Assembly: GCA_013607635.1 (NCBI GenBank)
Contig: VCAY01000009.1
Span: 1 to 46,546, forward strand
DNA: 46,546 bases
Direction: 5' to 3'
DNA from: Campylobacterota bacterium
GTDB taxonomy: Bacteria > Campylobacterota > Campylobacteria > Campylobacterales > Sulfurimonadaceae
The notes under the pieces are model-generated. The model was not told where the DNA came from, ran no database searches, and was given only the letters and a program-made list of their open reading frames with translations. The position numbers and the translations under genes are program-made. Below, piece after piece: positions 10,255 to 20,394 of this stretch (within the stretch, counting starts at the first letter, position 1; each line of letters begins with the position of its first letter).

Positions 10255-11496
10255 CTACTCTCCGTTGTTTACATACATCTCATAAAGTGTCAGTAACTCT
10301 AACTGTTTATCGATCTCATAGATTTTTGTATCGATATTTTGAATCTTCAGCGAGTTTTGCAGTGTTTGCACATCATACTGCGTTTTATACCCCGTTTCAT
10401 AGAGTTGTGTCGTATCTTCTAAAAGCTTGGTATAAAGATCGATATTCTCTTTACTGAGGTTAATTTTCTTATTGAAGTTCTCAATATTGTGCATCACCTG
10501 CTCAAAAAGCTTGGTAAGTTCCCGTTTTTTATCCTCTTGAACCACTTGCGATTTAAGGTAATCAACTTTAACCGACTCGATATCACGAAATGTATTGATA
10601 TCAAGCGACATCGAAAATCTCACTCCATAGTCGTAATAATGCAATTCATTGGAGGTCTCGATCAGATTTCCACCAGCATAAAACTGCTGCCCCTCACTCT
10701 TTTGCCAGCTATACCCCGCTGTGAAGTTGATCTTTGGCAGGTATTTTGCCACGGTGACATTTTTATAGTAGCTGTTTTTTGTAACCTCTGCTTTTGTTTT
10801 TTTTAGGACAATATTGCTTTGCAAAAACTTATCAAGATCGATCAGTTCCAAATGTGGTATGGGTGCTTTTTGATACTCAAGATCACTCAGAGCTTCAAAT
10901 TGTGAAATCAGCTTTGCTTTGTTGTTTTGAATATCAAAAAGTGCCTCTTTGACAATATTTCGCTGGATGATCGCATTGTCCAAAAAACCGGAATCGAGTC
11001 TGCCGTTTAAAAACTCCTCTTTTTTCTGTGCTAAATTGATCTCGGAGTTTTGTATTTGCAGCTGTTGCCTTTGCTCTTGGAGTTGTGCTTTTTTAATCTG
11101 CATCAGTATCGCTATGGTATCTTTGATCATCTTTCGCTTGGCAACATCGATGCTATAGTTGTTGTAAATTTTTGAAGCATTGGCAAACTTGATGCCATAA
11201 TAGATCCCACCACTTTGAAAGATCGGTTGATCGATCTTGATGGCGGCATTTTGATTAACCTGCTCGTTGGTGTAGGGCTCAGATCTGGAGTAACTGTAGT
11301 TAAGCTGGATCGGTGCTATCCAAGAGTCTCTGAGTTTCGAGCTTTCAGCCTCGTTTTTCTCATAATCATACGAGAACTCTTTTTGTTGATACCCAGAGAT
11401 ATAGGCATCTAATGGCTGGTTATGGTCGTTTGCAAGTAAACTACAGCTTACTAACAGCCAACTCAAGAGCCCTAAAGCCTTCATCGATCTCCTCAT
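10255..11496 (-). CDS. TolC family outer membrane efflux protein
   Basis: Signal peptide, coiled-coil helices, repeated TolC-like domains; overlaps the 3' end of argD. Confidence 0.75.
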   Translation of the reverse strand: MRRSMKALGLLSWLLVSCSLLANDHNQPLDAYISGYQQKEFSYDYEKNEAESSKLRDSWIAPIQLNYSYSRSEPYTNEQVNQNAAIKIDQPIFQSGGIYYGIKFANASKIYNNYSIDVAKRKMIKDTIAILMQIKKAQLQEQRQQLQIQNSEINLAQKKEEFLNGRLDSGFLDNAIIQRNIVKEALFDIQNNKAKLISQFEALSDLEYQKAPIPHLELIDLDKFLQSNIVLKKTKAEVTKNSYYKNVTVAKYLPKINFTAGYSWQKSEGQQFYAGGNLIETSNELHYYDYGVRFSMSLDINTFRDIESVKVDYLKSQVVQEDKKRELTKLFEQVMHNIENFNKKINLSKENIDLYTKLLEDTTQLYETGYKTQYDVQTLQNSLKIQNIDTKIYEIDKQLELLTLYEMYVNNGE

Positions 11497-12622
11497 TTGT
11501 AATAGTAAGTGGCGGTAAAAACCGAAGCGTATTGCGACCCGCTTTGAGAACCATCACCCCTGCTTCTCTTGCATTATTAATAATTGCACTTAAAGTTTCG
11601 CTATTTTTAACCCGTAAACCACACATCATCCCAATGCCAACCTTGTCAATAAAGATATCCTCATATGCTTTATAAAACTGCTCTAATACAGTATCAAAGT
11701 AGCTTATCCCCTTGGCCAATGCGCCACTGGCTTCATACTCTTGTAAGATATCGATCACTTCACAAATGGCAGTAGTACTTAAAAAGTTCCCACCAAAAGT
11801 GGAACCATGATCCCCAGCACCAAGCACACCTTTTTTGCTTGTCATCACAACACCAACAGGCACACCACCGCCAACACCTTTGGCAAGCGAGATGATATCT
11901 GGCTCAATCTCATAAAGGTTTGAAGCTAAAAACTTTCCGGTTCGATACACCCCCGTTTGCACCTCATCGACAATGAGTAAAATATCTTTTTGCTTGAGTA
12001 GTTTGGCAAGTTGCTGCACTTTTTGCTTCTCAAGCGGCTGTACACCACCCTCACCTTGCACTAACTCAATCATCACCGCAACGGTATGATCATCTAAGAG
12101 TGATTCAATCTCATTGATATTTTTGGCATACACAAATCCATCGGGAAACGGTCCAAAATAGTTGTGCATCGATTCTTGTCCGGTAGCTTTGACTGTTGTG
12201 ATGGTACGTCCGTGAAAAGAGTGATCGAGTGTAATGATCTTATAGCGCTTTGGCACCCCATCTTTCTCACCATATTTTCGAGCAATCTTGATCGCCCCCT
12301 CGTTTGCTTCAGCCCCGCTGTTACCAAAGAAACACTGCATATCATACCCACTTGCTGCAACGATCTTTTGCGCCGCTTTTGCTTGAGGAGCGATGTAGTA
12401 AAGGTTGGATATATGGATCAGCTTCTTAGCTTGCTCACATAGTGCATTTGTAAGCCTTTCATTGCCGTGTCCCACACTTACCACAGCGATCCCTGAAGTA
12501 AAATCGATATACTCTTTGCCCTTAGCATCGGTGAGTCTTGCATTTTTTCCACTGACAAACTCTACATCTGCTCTTACATACGTTGGCAGTACATATTTTT
12601 GATCTAATTGTTTAATATCCAT
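11441..12622 (-). CDS. argD: acetylornithine aminotransferase family (class III PLP)
   Basis: GNSGAEANEGAIKIARK, HSFHGRT, LIVDEVQTGVYRTGK motifs. Confidence 0.92.
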   Translation of the reverse strand: MDIKQLDQKYVLPTYVRADVEFVSGKNARLTDAKGKEYIDFTSGIAVVSVGHGNERLTNALCEQAKKLIHISNLYYIAPQAKAAQKIVAASGYDMQCFFGNSGAEANEGAIKIARKYGEKDGVPKRYKIITLDHSFHGRTITTVKATGQESMHNYFGPFPDGFVYAKNINEIESLLDDHTVAVMIELVQGEGGVQPLEKQKVQQLAKLLKQKDILLIVDEVQTGVYRTGKFLASNLYEIEPDIISLAKGVGGGVPVGVVMTSKKGVLGAGDHGSTFGGNFLSTTAICEVIDILQEYEASGALAKGISYFDTVLEQFYKAYEDIFIDKVGIGMMCGLRVKNSETLSAIINNAREAGVMVLKAGRNTLRFLPPLTITNEEIDEGFRALELAVSKL

Positions 12623-12655
12623 CTTCTAACCCTTGATAAAGTGTGAAATTGTACT

Positions 12656-14395
12656 CTAAAGTAGTTTGATTTGTACTAAAACATCCTGATAGATCGCATT
12701 TTTTCCCTCATAGGAGTGCTTCGAGGATGTCAATTTATTCACACCCTCTGTGCCACTGTAGATAAGGACACAATCATCACGCAGATTCTCATCGATCGTT
12801 ACATGTAACGCTACACTGCCATGCTCAGATGACACCTCTACAAGATCACCCTCACTAAAGCCGTGTGAAGCGTTGATATGCAGATTTTTCTCACGATGAA
12901 ACTGTGAATTAAGACTCTTGGGACTCTTTGAAGTGATAAGGTGCAAATACCCCTCCTCAAGCGGATGCATCACCTCAAGTTCTTCTAAAAATATGAACTC
13001 CCCATCGTCTGTATCAAACCCCTCTCGATAAGGCACTTCCTCTCTATGCTCTACCATAAACGATCCATCGATCTTCTGCACACCAAAATTTTTAAAATGT
13101 TGCAAATACTCCTCTTGAGATTGTAACTCCACACCAAAAGCATCACAAAGATAGCGCGCAAGATCATACTCGCTAATCCCAATCTCACTTTGTTTTTGTT
13201 GTGGCATCGCCATAAGAGCATTGTGTGCGTAGGATGTTCTTATATCATCTTTTTCCAAAAATGTTTTTGCAGGGATTACAAGATCGGCTCTTTGACTCGT
13301 TTCGTTCTCCCACAAACCAAAATAGATCACATTTTGGGTATGCTCCATCGAGTCAAGCACTCTGTTGGTATCTGGCATCTGCGCTAACGGGTTTGCACCC
13401 TGGATGAAAACTGTTTCAAACTCATCAAACTTAGTATCAATTTTTGAGACTCTTTTTGCCTTGGTGTGAAACGGTGAGGTGATTGCCTCTTTGGAGTTGC
13501 CAAGATACGCCACACCACACCCCTCTTTACCAAAAAGCCCAAGCGCAACCGCAAACGCATCAATTGCGCGCATCACATCAGCTCCATCGCGGTACTTCTG
13601 CACACCGACACCACAAACTATGGCAACTTTTTGATCCTTTACAAGCTCTAATACATCACCAATATCACCAAGACTCAACCCCATCATATCGAGTGTTGCT
13701 TTGATGCGAATCCCTTGTGTAAGTTCATAGTAGTCCTCAAACTCACTCGCATACTCTTGCATAAACGCCTCATCACACGCACCCTCTATGTGTAAAAAAC
13801 GGGTTAATAGCATCGCAAAATAAAGATCGCTATGCGGTTTTAATTGCACATGCAGATCCGCCATCTTCGCTATCTTGGTTCTAACTGGATCGATAACGAT
13901 CATCTTCTTACCCTTAATGAGTGGCAAAATATGACTTGAGGTTACATGTGGGTTTCTCCCCCAAAAGATCACAACATCCGATTTGGCTATTTGGGAGAGG
14001 GGCATATTTTTATTTGAGCCTCTACCTTCAATGATGCCCGCCTCCCCTGCTCCATCACAAAGGTTTCCGTTTGTTAATATGTTGTCATTGGATGCAAAAA
14101 AATGATCCATCACCTCTTGCATCAGCCCAAAATTACCATGACTTCGGTAGTGCAAGAGTTGATGTTTGGGGGTTTGTTCTATGATATCTTTGAGTATTTC
14201 AAGTGCCTTTTCTAGTGAGATCTCCTCACCCTTGTAGCTTGGCTTTTCAATACGCTTAAAACTCTCATAATGATGAAGATGTGGACACAAAAAACCTTGT
14301 GTGTGTCCATTTTTTAATGGCTTTATGCCAGATTCATAAACAATCTCACACCCATCATAACAATCGAGCGGACACGCTGTTTTTATTTCACTCAT
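12656..14395 (-). CDS. molybdopterin oxidoreductase with N-terminal 4Fe-4S motif
   Basis: ACPLDCYDGC...FLCPH cluster motif, VIFWGRNPHVTSSH, C-terminal molydopterin dinucleotide-binding region. Confidence 0.85.
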   Translation of the reverse strand: MSEIKTACPLDCYDGCEIVYESGIKPLKNGHTQGFLCPHLHHYESFKRIEKPSYKGEEISLEKALEILKDIIEQTPKHQLLHYRSHGNFGLMQEVMDHFFASNDNILTNGNLCDGAGEAGIIEGRGSNKNMPLSQIAKSDVVIFWGRNPHVTSSHILPLIKGKKMIVIDPVRTKIAKMADLHVQLKPHSDLYFAMLLTRFLHIEGACDEAFMQEYASEFEDYYELTQGIRIKATLDMMGLSLGDIGDVLELVKDQKVAIVCGVGVQKYRDGADVMRAIDAFAVALGLFGKEGCGVAYLGNSKEAITSPFHTKAKRVSKIDTKFDEFETVFIQGANPLAQMPDTNRVLDSMEHTQNVIYFGLWENETSQRADLVIPAKTFLEKDDIRTSYAHNALMAMPQQKQSEIGISEYDLARYLCDAFGVELQSQEEYLQHFKNFGVQKIDGSFMVEHREEVPYREGFDTDDGEFIFLEELEVMHPLEEGYLHLITSKSPKSLNSQFHREKNLHINASHGFSEGDLVEVSSEHGSVALHVTIDENLRDDCVLIYSGTEGVNKLTSSKHSYEGKNAIYQDVLVQIKLL

Positions 14396-14396
14396 A

Positions 14397-15197
14397 TTAT
14401 TTCTCTTTTAGTTCAATTTTAACCAGTTTTGAAAACACTTTGGGTGCTTTTATAATCACTTGTACCATATATTTAGATATATTTTTTGTATCGGCTATCT
14501 GCAAAACTCTACTCACTTTGTATTTTGTTTTTTTACCATCAATATAGACACTTTTTTGCATAATGTTTTCCAATTCACTAGCATCAACATAAAATCTCAA
14601 AACAGCCTTCGATATATCTGCCACTTGCGCAAGCAATACACCGGGGGTTACCACTTGTCCCAAACTTACATTCAAAGAATACAAAAGGTAGTTTTTTGCT
14701 GTAAGATTTTTATCTTTAAGAATTTTTCGCAGTTGTATCTCTCTTAAACTAAGATCAGCAAGCTGCACTTTGAGGTTTGCTATCTCTTTTTTTGTAGCAA
14801 GATATTGATTACGACTTGCGACAAGATCATAAAACTCTCTATCTTTTTCTATTTGAGATTTTATCTTAAGTGCTTCTACCCTTTTATAATTTTGCTCTTT
14901 CTTTTGAAGCATAGCTTCGAGATTCAAAAGCATCTTCTCATTCACATCAATAATACTTTGAATGTAGGATATCTTTTCTTTTACCTGTGCATATTCCGCC
15001 TTATCAAGAGTATCATCAATCTTAATAAAAACCTCTTTGTGTAATTTATGCCCCAAAAGATTTTCATCAATATCTAAAATTTCACCCGTAACGTTTGAAC
15101 TTATTTTTTTTAACTCAATAGGCTCTACCTTCGCATAATACACCTCAGCATAGCTACTCATAAACAATAACAAAAGTGTCATTAAACATTTCATCAA
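14397..15197 (-). CDS. HlyD/RND-type periplasmic adaptor-like protein
   Basis: Signal peptide, barrel-sandwich and coiled-coil organisation; cognate transporter not seen nearby. Confidence 0.65.
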   Translation of the reverse strand: MMKCLMTLLLLFMSSYAEVYYAKVEPIELKKISSNVTGEILDIDENLLGHKLHKEVFIKIDDTLDKAEYAQVKEKISYIQSIIDVNEKMLLNLEAMLQKKEQNYKRVEALKIKSQIEKDREFYDLVASRNQYLATKKEIANLKVQLADLSLREIQLRKILKDKNLTAKNYLLYSLNVSLGQVVTPGVLLAQVADISKAVLRFYVDASELENIMQKSVYIDGKKTKYKVSRVLQIADTKNISKYMVQVIIKAPKVFSKLVKIELKEK

Positions 15198-15305
15198 CTT
15201 TCCTTACTAAGCAAGTGGATAATTCTAACATGAGTATCCTAAACATTTATACATATTTCACAAGAAATGTGCTAGTATTAGTAAAACTTTATCATGGAGT
15301 GTTCG

Positions 15306-16250
15306 ATGGCTTTTTTAGATAATGTCGATGCGGTCACAAATCTGGCAAAAAACAATGAACTGCAACTTCTCGTTTTTCGAGTTAGTAACGAAGAGGATTC
15401 AGCATACTATGCGATCAATGTCTTTAAAACTAGAGAAGTAGTGGAAGCCAAAAACCATTTTCTTACACAAATCCCCTCAGCACATCCGCTCCTTGAGGGT
15501 ACAATCATGTTACGAGGCTTGCAGATACCTATTTTAAACCTTCCAAAATGGCTTGATGTTTCACTCAGCAAAGAGGAAGTAGCACAGTCCAATATCTTAG
15601 TGTGCGACTTTAATGGTGTTATTATCGGTCTTCGTATTATGTCAGCTTACCGTGTTGTGAAGAAAAACTGGAATGAGATGCACGCACCCGATAGCTATAG
15701 ACTTAAAGATGAAGGTGTAGTTATCAACGATACGCGTTTAGAAGACGGCAGTCTTTGTTTGGTGCTTGATTATGAAAAACTTTTAGCAGATGTACTGCCT
15801 CAAGCACTTATTGATGTCAATAAAGAAGCCGAAACTCTTCATGGCTATACAATACCACAAAAACTTCGTGATGGAATTGTACTTATAGCAGAGGATTCAA
15901 AAACAGCACAAAAGCATCTAATACAGGTTTTTGATGCGGTCAATCTTAAAATGAAACTTTTTGACAACGGTAAAAAACTTATTGACTATATTGACTCCCT
16001 TGGAGAAAATGTAGACAATATTGCTGCAGTTATAACAGATATCGAGATGCCGGAGATGTCAGGTTTTACCGTTGTAAGCATACTTAAAAAGAACCCAATT
16101 ACCAGTAATATTCCAGTGATTGTCAACAGTTCTATGACGGGTGACAACAACAAAAGGGAGGCTGAATCACTTGGAGCTGACGGCTTTATCGACAAAACAA
16201 AAAGTCATAATGTGATTCCACTGATTATTTCGCTTATAGAAAAAGGGTAG
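15306..16250 (+). CDS. CheV-like chemotaxis protein (CheW + receiver domain)
   Basis: N-terminal CheW-like segment, C-terminal receiver with AVITDIEMPEMSGF; GGAG spaced before ATG 15306 (ORF track starts at 15294). Confidence 0.85.
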   Translation: MAFLDNVDAVTNLAKNNELQLLVFRVSNEEDSAYYAINVFKTREVVEAKNHFLTQIPSAHPLLEGTIMLRGLQIPILNLPKWLDVSLSKEEVAQSNILVCDFNGVIIGLRIMSAYRVVKKNWNEMHAPDSYRLKDEGVVINDTRLEDGSLCLVLDYEKLLADVLPQALIDVNKEAETLHGYTIPQKLRDGIVLIAEDSKTAQKHLIQVFDAVNLKMKLFDNGKKLIDYIDSLGENVDNIAAVITDIEMPEMSGFTVVSILKKNPITSNIPVIVNSSMTGDNNKREAESLGADGFIDKTKSHNVIPLIISLIEKG

Positions 16251-16265
16251 ATTTACAAAAAAGAA

Positions 16266-16295
16266 AAAGAGGAGGGGGAAGTTTTCCTCCTCTTT
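16266..16295. terminator. hairpin between convergent cheV-like and oadB genes
   Basis: AAAGAGGAGG ... CCTCCTCTTT 10-bp inverted repeat in a convergent intergenic region. Confidence 0.65.
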
Positions 16296-16305
16296 CGTCT
16301 CACAC

Positions 16306-17634
16306 TTAAGCAAAGAGTGAGATCAATACACCCGCTGCCACAGCTGAGCCGATAACTCCCGCAACATTAGGACCCATTGCGTGCATTAAAAGCATGTTGG
16401 TTTTGTCATACTCCATACCAACTTTGTTGGAAACACGAGCTGCCATAGGTACTGCAGAAACTCCGGCTGAACCGATGAGTGGATTGATCTTTGTTCCTGG
16501 GAAAAGGTTCATCAGTTTTGCCATAAGTACACCTGCTGCCGTTCCAACAGAAAACGCAATAACACCAAGCGCCATAATAAAGAGTGTCTCAGGTACTAAG
16601 AACTGATCTGCTGCAAGTTTAGAACCAACACCAATCCCCAAGAAAATTGTCACAATATTGATAAGCCCATTTTGTAGCGTATCGCTAAGACGCTCAACAA
16701 CACCCGATTCTTTTAAGAAGTTACCAAACATAAATGCACCAATCAGTGGCGTAGATTCTGGAAGCACCAAAATCGCGAGCATCAAAACAACAATAGGAAA
16801 AACAAGTTTCTCCATTCTGGAAACATGACGCAATGTTGACATCTTAATCTTGCGTTCTTGTTCGTTGGTAAGTGCTTTCATAATCGGAGGCTGGATGATC
16901 GGCACCATAGCCATGTAACTATACGATGCAACTGCGATCGCACCCAAAAGTTCTGGAGAGAGTTTTGTTGCGATAAAAATCGATGTTGGACCATCTGCTC
17001 CACCGATGATAGAGATCGCACTTGCTTGTTTGAGGGTAAAATCCACAAGCCCCATTTGTGAAAGTATAACCGCACCAACAAGTGTCCCAAAGATACCAAA
17101 CTGTGCAGCACCACCAAGGAGTGCTGTTTTAGGGTTTGATAGAAGTGGACCAAAATCTGTCATCGCCCCAACACCCATAAAGATGATGATAGGAAAAAGC
17201 TCGTTGGAGAGTCCTGCCTGATAGATAACCCCCAAAAACCCATGTGGACCAGCTATACCTGCAATAGGAATATTTGCCAACAATCCCCCAAAAGCGATAG
17301 GTAAGAGTAGTAACGGCTCAAAACCTTTTGCAATCGCAAGATAGAAGAGCAAAAACACAACACCAAACATAATGAGACGCCCTACCCCTTTTGAAAAATC
17401 GCTCATAGGTTTACCTGTAGCACTCATCTCATCAGCACGGGGGTGCATAAGAGCAACCACACCGGTTGTCTTTAAAAAATCAACAATCATAGTGCCCATA
17501 GGCTTTGATTTGTACGTCTCTTCCTGATGCATACTATTTACACTAGGCGCAGCTGCATGCTCAGAAGCAACGGCTGTTGACGTAAATGCAAAAAGCATCA
17601 TCAAAGCCGACAATTTCAATACAATACTTTTCAT
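16306..17634 (-). CDS. oadB: sodium-translocating decarboxylase subunit beta
   Basis: Polytopic protein with [23 protein letters not shown] and [14 protein letters not shown]. Confidence 0.93.
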   Translation of the reverse strand: MKSIVLKLSALMMLFAFTSTAVASEHAAAPSVNSMHQEETYKSKPMGTMIVDFLKTTGVVALMHPRADEMSATGKPMSDFSKGVGRLIMFGVVFLLFYLAIAKGFEPLLLLPIAFGGLLANIPIAGIAGPHGFLGVIYQAGLSNELFPIIIFMGVGAMTDFGPLLSNPKTALLGGAAQFGIFGTLVGAVILSQMGLVDFTLKQASAISIIGGADGPTSIFIATKLSPELLGAIAVASYSYMAMVPIIQPPIMKALTNEQERKIKMSTLRHVSRMEKLVFPIVVLMLAILVLPESTPLIGAFMFGNFLKESGVVERLSDTLQNGLINIVTIFLGIGVGSKLAADQFLVPETLFIMALGVIAFSVGTAAGVLMAKLMNLFPGTKINPLIGSAGVSAVPMAARVSNKVGMEYDKTNMLLMHAMGPNVAGVIGSAVAAGVLISLFA

Positions 17635-17638
17635 CTGC

Positions 17639-19435
17639 TTATCCTATAACGGCTACGAGTTGACCTTCAACTACTTTATCGTTTGTAGCAACATTGATCG
17701 ACTTCACTACACCACCTTTAGGTGCAACAACATCGATCTCCATTTTCATAGACTCTAAAATCATGATCACATCACCCTCTTGAACACTTTGACCTGGATT
17801 AGCGATAATTTTCCAAACATTACCAGGTACGAGCGCTTTTACCTCTACACCCTCACCAACTGGTGCGTTTGGAGCAGGTGCTGCTGCTACACTCTCTCCA
17901 TCAACCGCTACAACTTGAACATCACCGCTACCCTCAGCAACCTGTACACTAAATTTTTGACCATCTACTACTACTGTATAATTTCCACTCATCTCTTTTT
18001 TCTCTCCCTTACAATCTTCTTCCATTTGAGATTTTTTTCTAACATTGAGTTCACCCTCACCTTTGAGGAATGCAATACCTTTTTCTTGACAAGCTGCTGC
18101 AATGAAGATATTTTCTTCTGTAATCTCAATATCTTCCTCTTTAAGAACATTGATCCAGTTCTCTAAAGATTTTGCCGGATCTGCATCAGCAAGATCGAGT
18201 GCTTTCTCTTTTGTCGGTAAAAGGTTTAGCTTCTCTGAAGCGATTTTTACAACTTCAGGATCTGGTTCAACCGGAGTTTTTCCAAAATATCCAAGTACCA
18301 TTCTTCCATACCCCGGAGCGATCGCTTTCCATGGACCTTGCATCACATTGTTAAGAGCCTGTTGGAAGTAAAATTGTGAAACAGGAGTTACAGATGTACC
18401 GTAACCACCTTTTTCCACAACCTCTTGCATCGCTGCAATCACCTCAGGGAATTTGTCCATAATCCCGTTATCACGCATCATCTGTGTATTTGCAGTAAGT
18501 GCACCGCCTGGCATAGGTGAAAATGGAATGATTGGTGAAACCATAGTCGCTTCAGGTGGTAAAAAATAATCATCCAAACACGCTTGAAGCTCTTTTTCGT
18601 AAGTGAGTACTTTGCCAATCTCAAGCCCACCAAGATCATAATCCATACCTTTTGTTGCATGTAACATCGTAAGCATATCTGGCTGACTTGTACCACCACT
18701 TACAGGAGATGCTGCAAGATCGATCCCATCAACACCCGCTTCAAGCGCTGCCATATACGCAGCAACCGAAACACCAGCAGTTTCATGTGTGTGAAGGCGA
18801 ATATGTGTATCGTCAGGTAGAAGATTTCTCGCCATTTTGATCGTTTCAAACACTTTTTGCGGGTTTGATGTACCACTTGCATCTTTAAAGCACACACTGT
18901 CGTAAGGGATACCGCTGTCTAAGATATCACGAAGTGTTTTTTCATAAAACTCAACCGTATGTGCTCCTTGGCAACCCGGTGGCAAGTCCATCATCGTTAC
19001 AACAACTTCATGCTTAAGACCATGATGTTTAATACGCTCAGCAGAATATTTTAAATTTTCAACATCATTTAGAGCATCAAAGTTACGAATAGTCGTAGTT
19101 CCGTGTTTTTTAAACATTTTGGCATGAAGATCGATAAGGTCTTTAGAACCGGTATCTAACATAACAGTATTGACACCACGCGCAAGTGTTTGCAGGTTTG
19201 CATCAGGTCCTACAATCTTGCGGAACTTATCCATCATCTCAAAAGCATCCTCTTTGAGATAAAAATAGAGTGATTGGAACCTTGCTCCACCACCAAACTC
19301 ATAGTGTGTTATACCAGCTGTTTTTGCTGCTTCAACTGCCGGAAAAAAGTCATCCATTAAAACACGACCACCAAAGACAGACTGAAAACCGTCTCTGAAA
19401 GTTGTATCCATAATATCAATAAATTTCTTAGCCAT
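17639..19435 (-). CDS. oadA: oxaloacetate decarboxylase / pyruvate carboxylase subunit B with biotinyl domain
   Basis: [19 protein letters not shown]-terminal biotinylation motif ESMKMEI. Confidence 0.93.
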   Translation of the reverse strand: MAKKFIDIMDTTFRDGFQSVFGGRVLMDDFFPAVEAAKTAGITHYEFGGGARFQSLYFYLKEDAFEMMDKFRKIVGPDANLQTLARGVNTVMLDTGSKDLIDLHAKMFKKHGTTTIRNFDALNDVENLKYSAERIKHHGLKHEVVVTMMDLPPGCQGAHTVEFYEKTLRDILDSGIPYDSVCFKDASGTSNPQKVFETIKMARNLLPDDTHIRLHTHETAGVSVAAYMAALEAGVDGIDLAASPVSGGTSQPDMLTMLHATKGMDYDLGGLEIGKVLTYEKELQACLDDYFLPPEATMVSPIIPFSPMPGGALTANTQMMRDNGIMDKFPEVIAAMQEVVEKGGYGTSVTPVSQFYFQQALNNVMQGPWKAIAPGYGRMVLGYFGKTPVEPDPEVVKIASEKLNLLPTKEKALDLADADPAKSLENWINVLKEEDIEITEENIFIAAACQEKGIAFLKGEGELNVRKKSQMEEDCKGEKKEMSGNYTVVVDGQKFSVQVAEGSGDVQVVAVDGESVAAAPAPNAPVGEGVEVKALVPGNVWKIIANPGQSVQEGDVIMILESMKMEIDVVAPKGGVVKSINVATNDKVVEGQLVAVIG

Positions 19436-19444
19436 CTAAAATCC

Positions 19445-19672
19445 TCAACCTTCTCTATGGTATTTGATCGCTGCCGTGATTGCTGCGACTATCTTTTTGT
19501 TATCTTGCTGCGACGACTGTGCTGGTGCACCGGGTTGCGGCTCGGGGAAAAATCTATGAATGATCTTTGACATAATGTTCATACAAGCGATCATAATGAT
19601 AAGGAAAACAAAAACAGTTCCCATACCAAGTATCATAAATTTCAACCCCTCAATTACGAGGTTAGTTTCCAT
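19445..19672 (-). CDS. oadG: oxaloacetate decarboxylase gamma chain-like protein
   Basis: 75 aa single-TM protein upstream of oadA, KKIVAAITAAIKYHR C-terminus. Confidence 0.75.
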   Translation of the reverse strand: METNLVIEGLKFMILGMGTVFVFLIIMIACMNIMSKIIHRFFPEPQPGAPAQSSQQDNKKIVAAITAAIKYHREG

Positions 19673-19849
19673 AAATTCACCTTTTTCTCCATAATGTGTC
19701 CTGCTAGTATAGTCAAAAGATGTTTAAACGAAGTTTTGAAATACCGCTACAACCATAAAATCAACTGTAGTGTTACTTTTCTTAAACTCAATTTGTTATA
19801 ATCCTTTTTTTGTTAGAATTATCTATTCAGTTTCTATATAGGATGTTTT

Positions 19850-20155
19850 ATGGTTTTAGGGATGTATGAACAAGATTTTGTAGCTTACTTTCTATTTGGT
19901 CTTATACTCAATTTTCTGTTTTCGATCATGTTTGGAGTTTATTTAAGCAAAAATATTGGAATGCAAGAGATGATCGAATCAAAAGGGGATAAACAACAAT
20001 CACCCCTTGTGACACTCAGCCTCTTTATCCCCTATGCAAAAATGCTCATAACACTCTACCGCGTAGCGATCTTACAGTTCTACTTTCTTAATAAAGGGTA
20101 CTCACATAAAGAGTTTTGGGTCTATATGACACATGAAAGAACAGAAAATGAATGA
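19850..20155 (+). CDS. hypothetical membrane protein
   Basis: 101 aa ORF with two hydrophobic segments. Confidence 0.6.
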   Translation: MVLGMYEQDFVAYFLFGLILNFLFSIMFGVYLSKNIGMQEMIESKGDKQQSPLVTLSLFIPYAKMLITLYRVAILQFYFLNKGYSHKEFWVYMTHERTENE

Positions 20156-20318
20156 TTTTAAACTTAAACTGCTACTTAGCATTTTAAGCGGTATCCTCTT
20201 TTCATTTATCTTTATCATCCTCGCTTTTGCAGTTCCGGCTAAAGAGAAAAAGCAGATGATCATAAAGAAACCACAGGGGAGACTCGAACAAATCTCTCAC
20301 GCACTCAAAAACAGATAA
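20133..20318 (+). CDS. hypothetical small membrane protein
   Basis: 61 aa ORF overlapping the preceding CDS, one TM; probable start ATG 20148. Confidence 0.5.
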   Translation: MKEQKMNDFKLKLLLSILSGILFSFIFIILAFAVPAKEKKQMIIKKPQGRLEQISHALKNR

Positions 20319-20355
20319 CCCCCGTCTAATCCGATTTAGAGAAATTCAAAAAAAG

Positions 20356-20391
20356 TTTCAATATGGGTGTTTCTTGGACACCCATTTGAAA
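20356..20391 (-). terminator. terminator downstream of htpG
   Basis: TTTCAA(T)ATGGGTGT-TTCTTGG-ACACCCATTTGAAA, 14 pairs with one bulge; minus-strand product is followed by a U run (CTTTTTTT). Confidence 0.8.
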
Positions 20392-20394
20392 AAA

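Noticed and set aside
10255-15197. TolC-like and HlyD-like genes as one efflux operon
   Set aside because: Separated by argD and a molybdopterin oxidoreductase gene, and no inner-membrane transporter found in the window.
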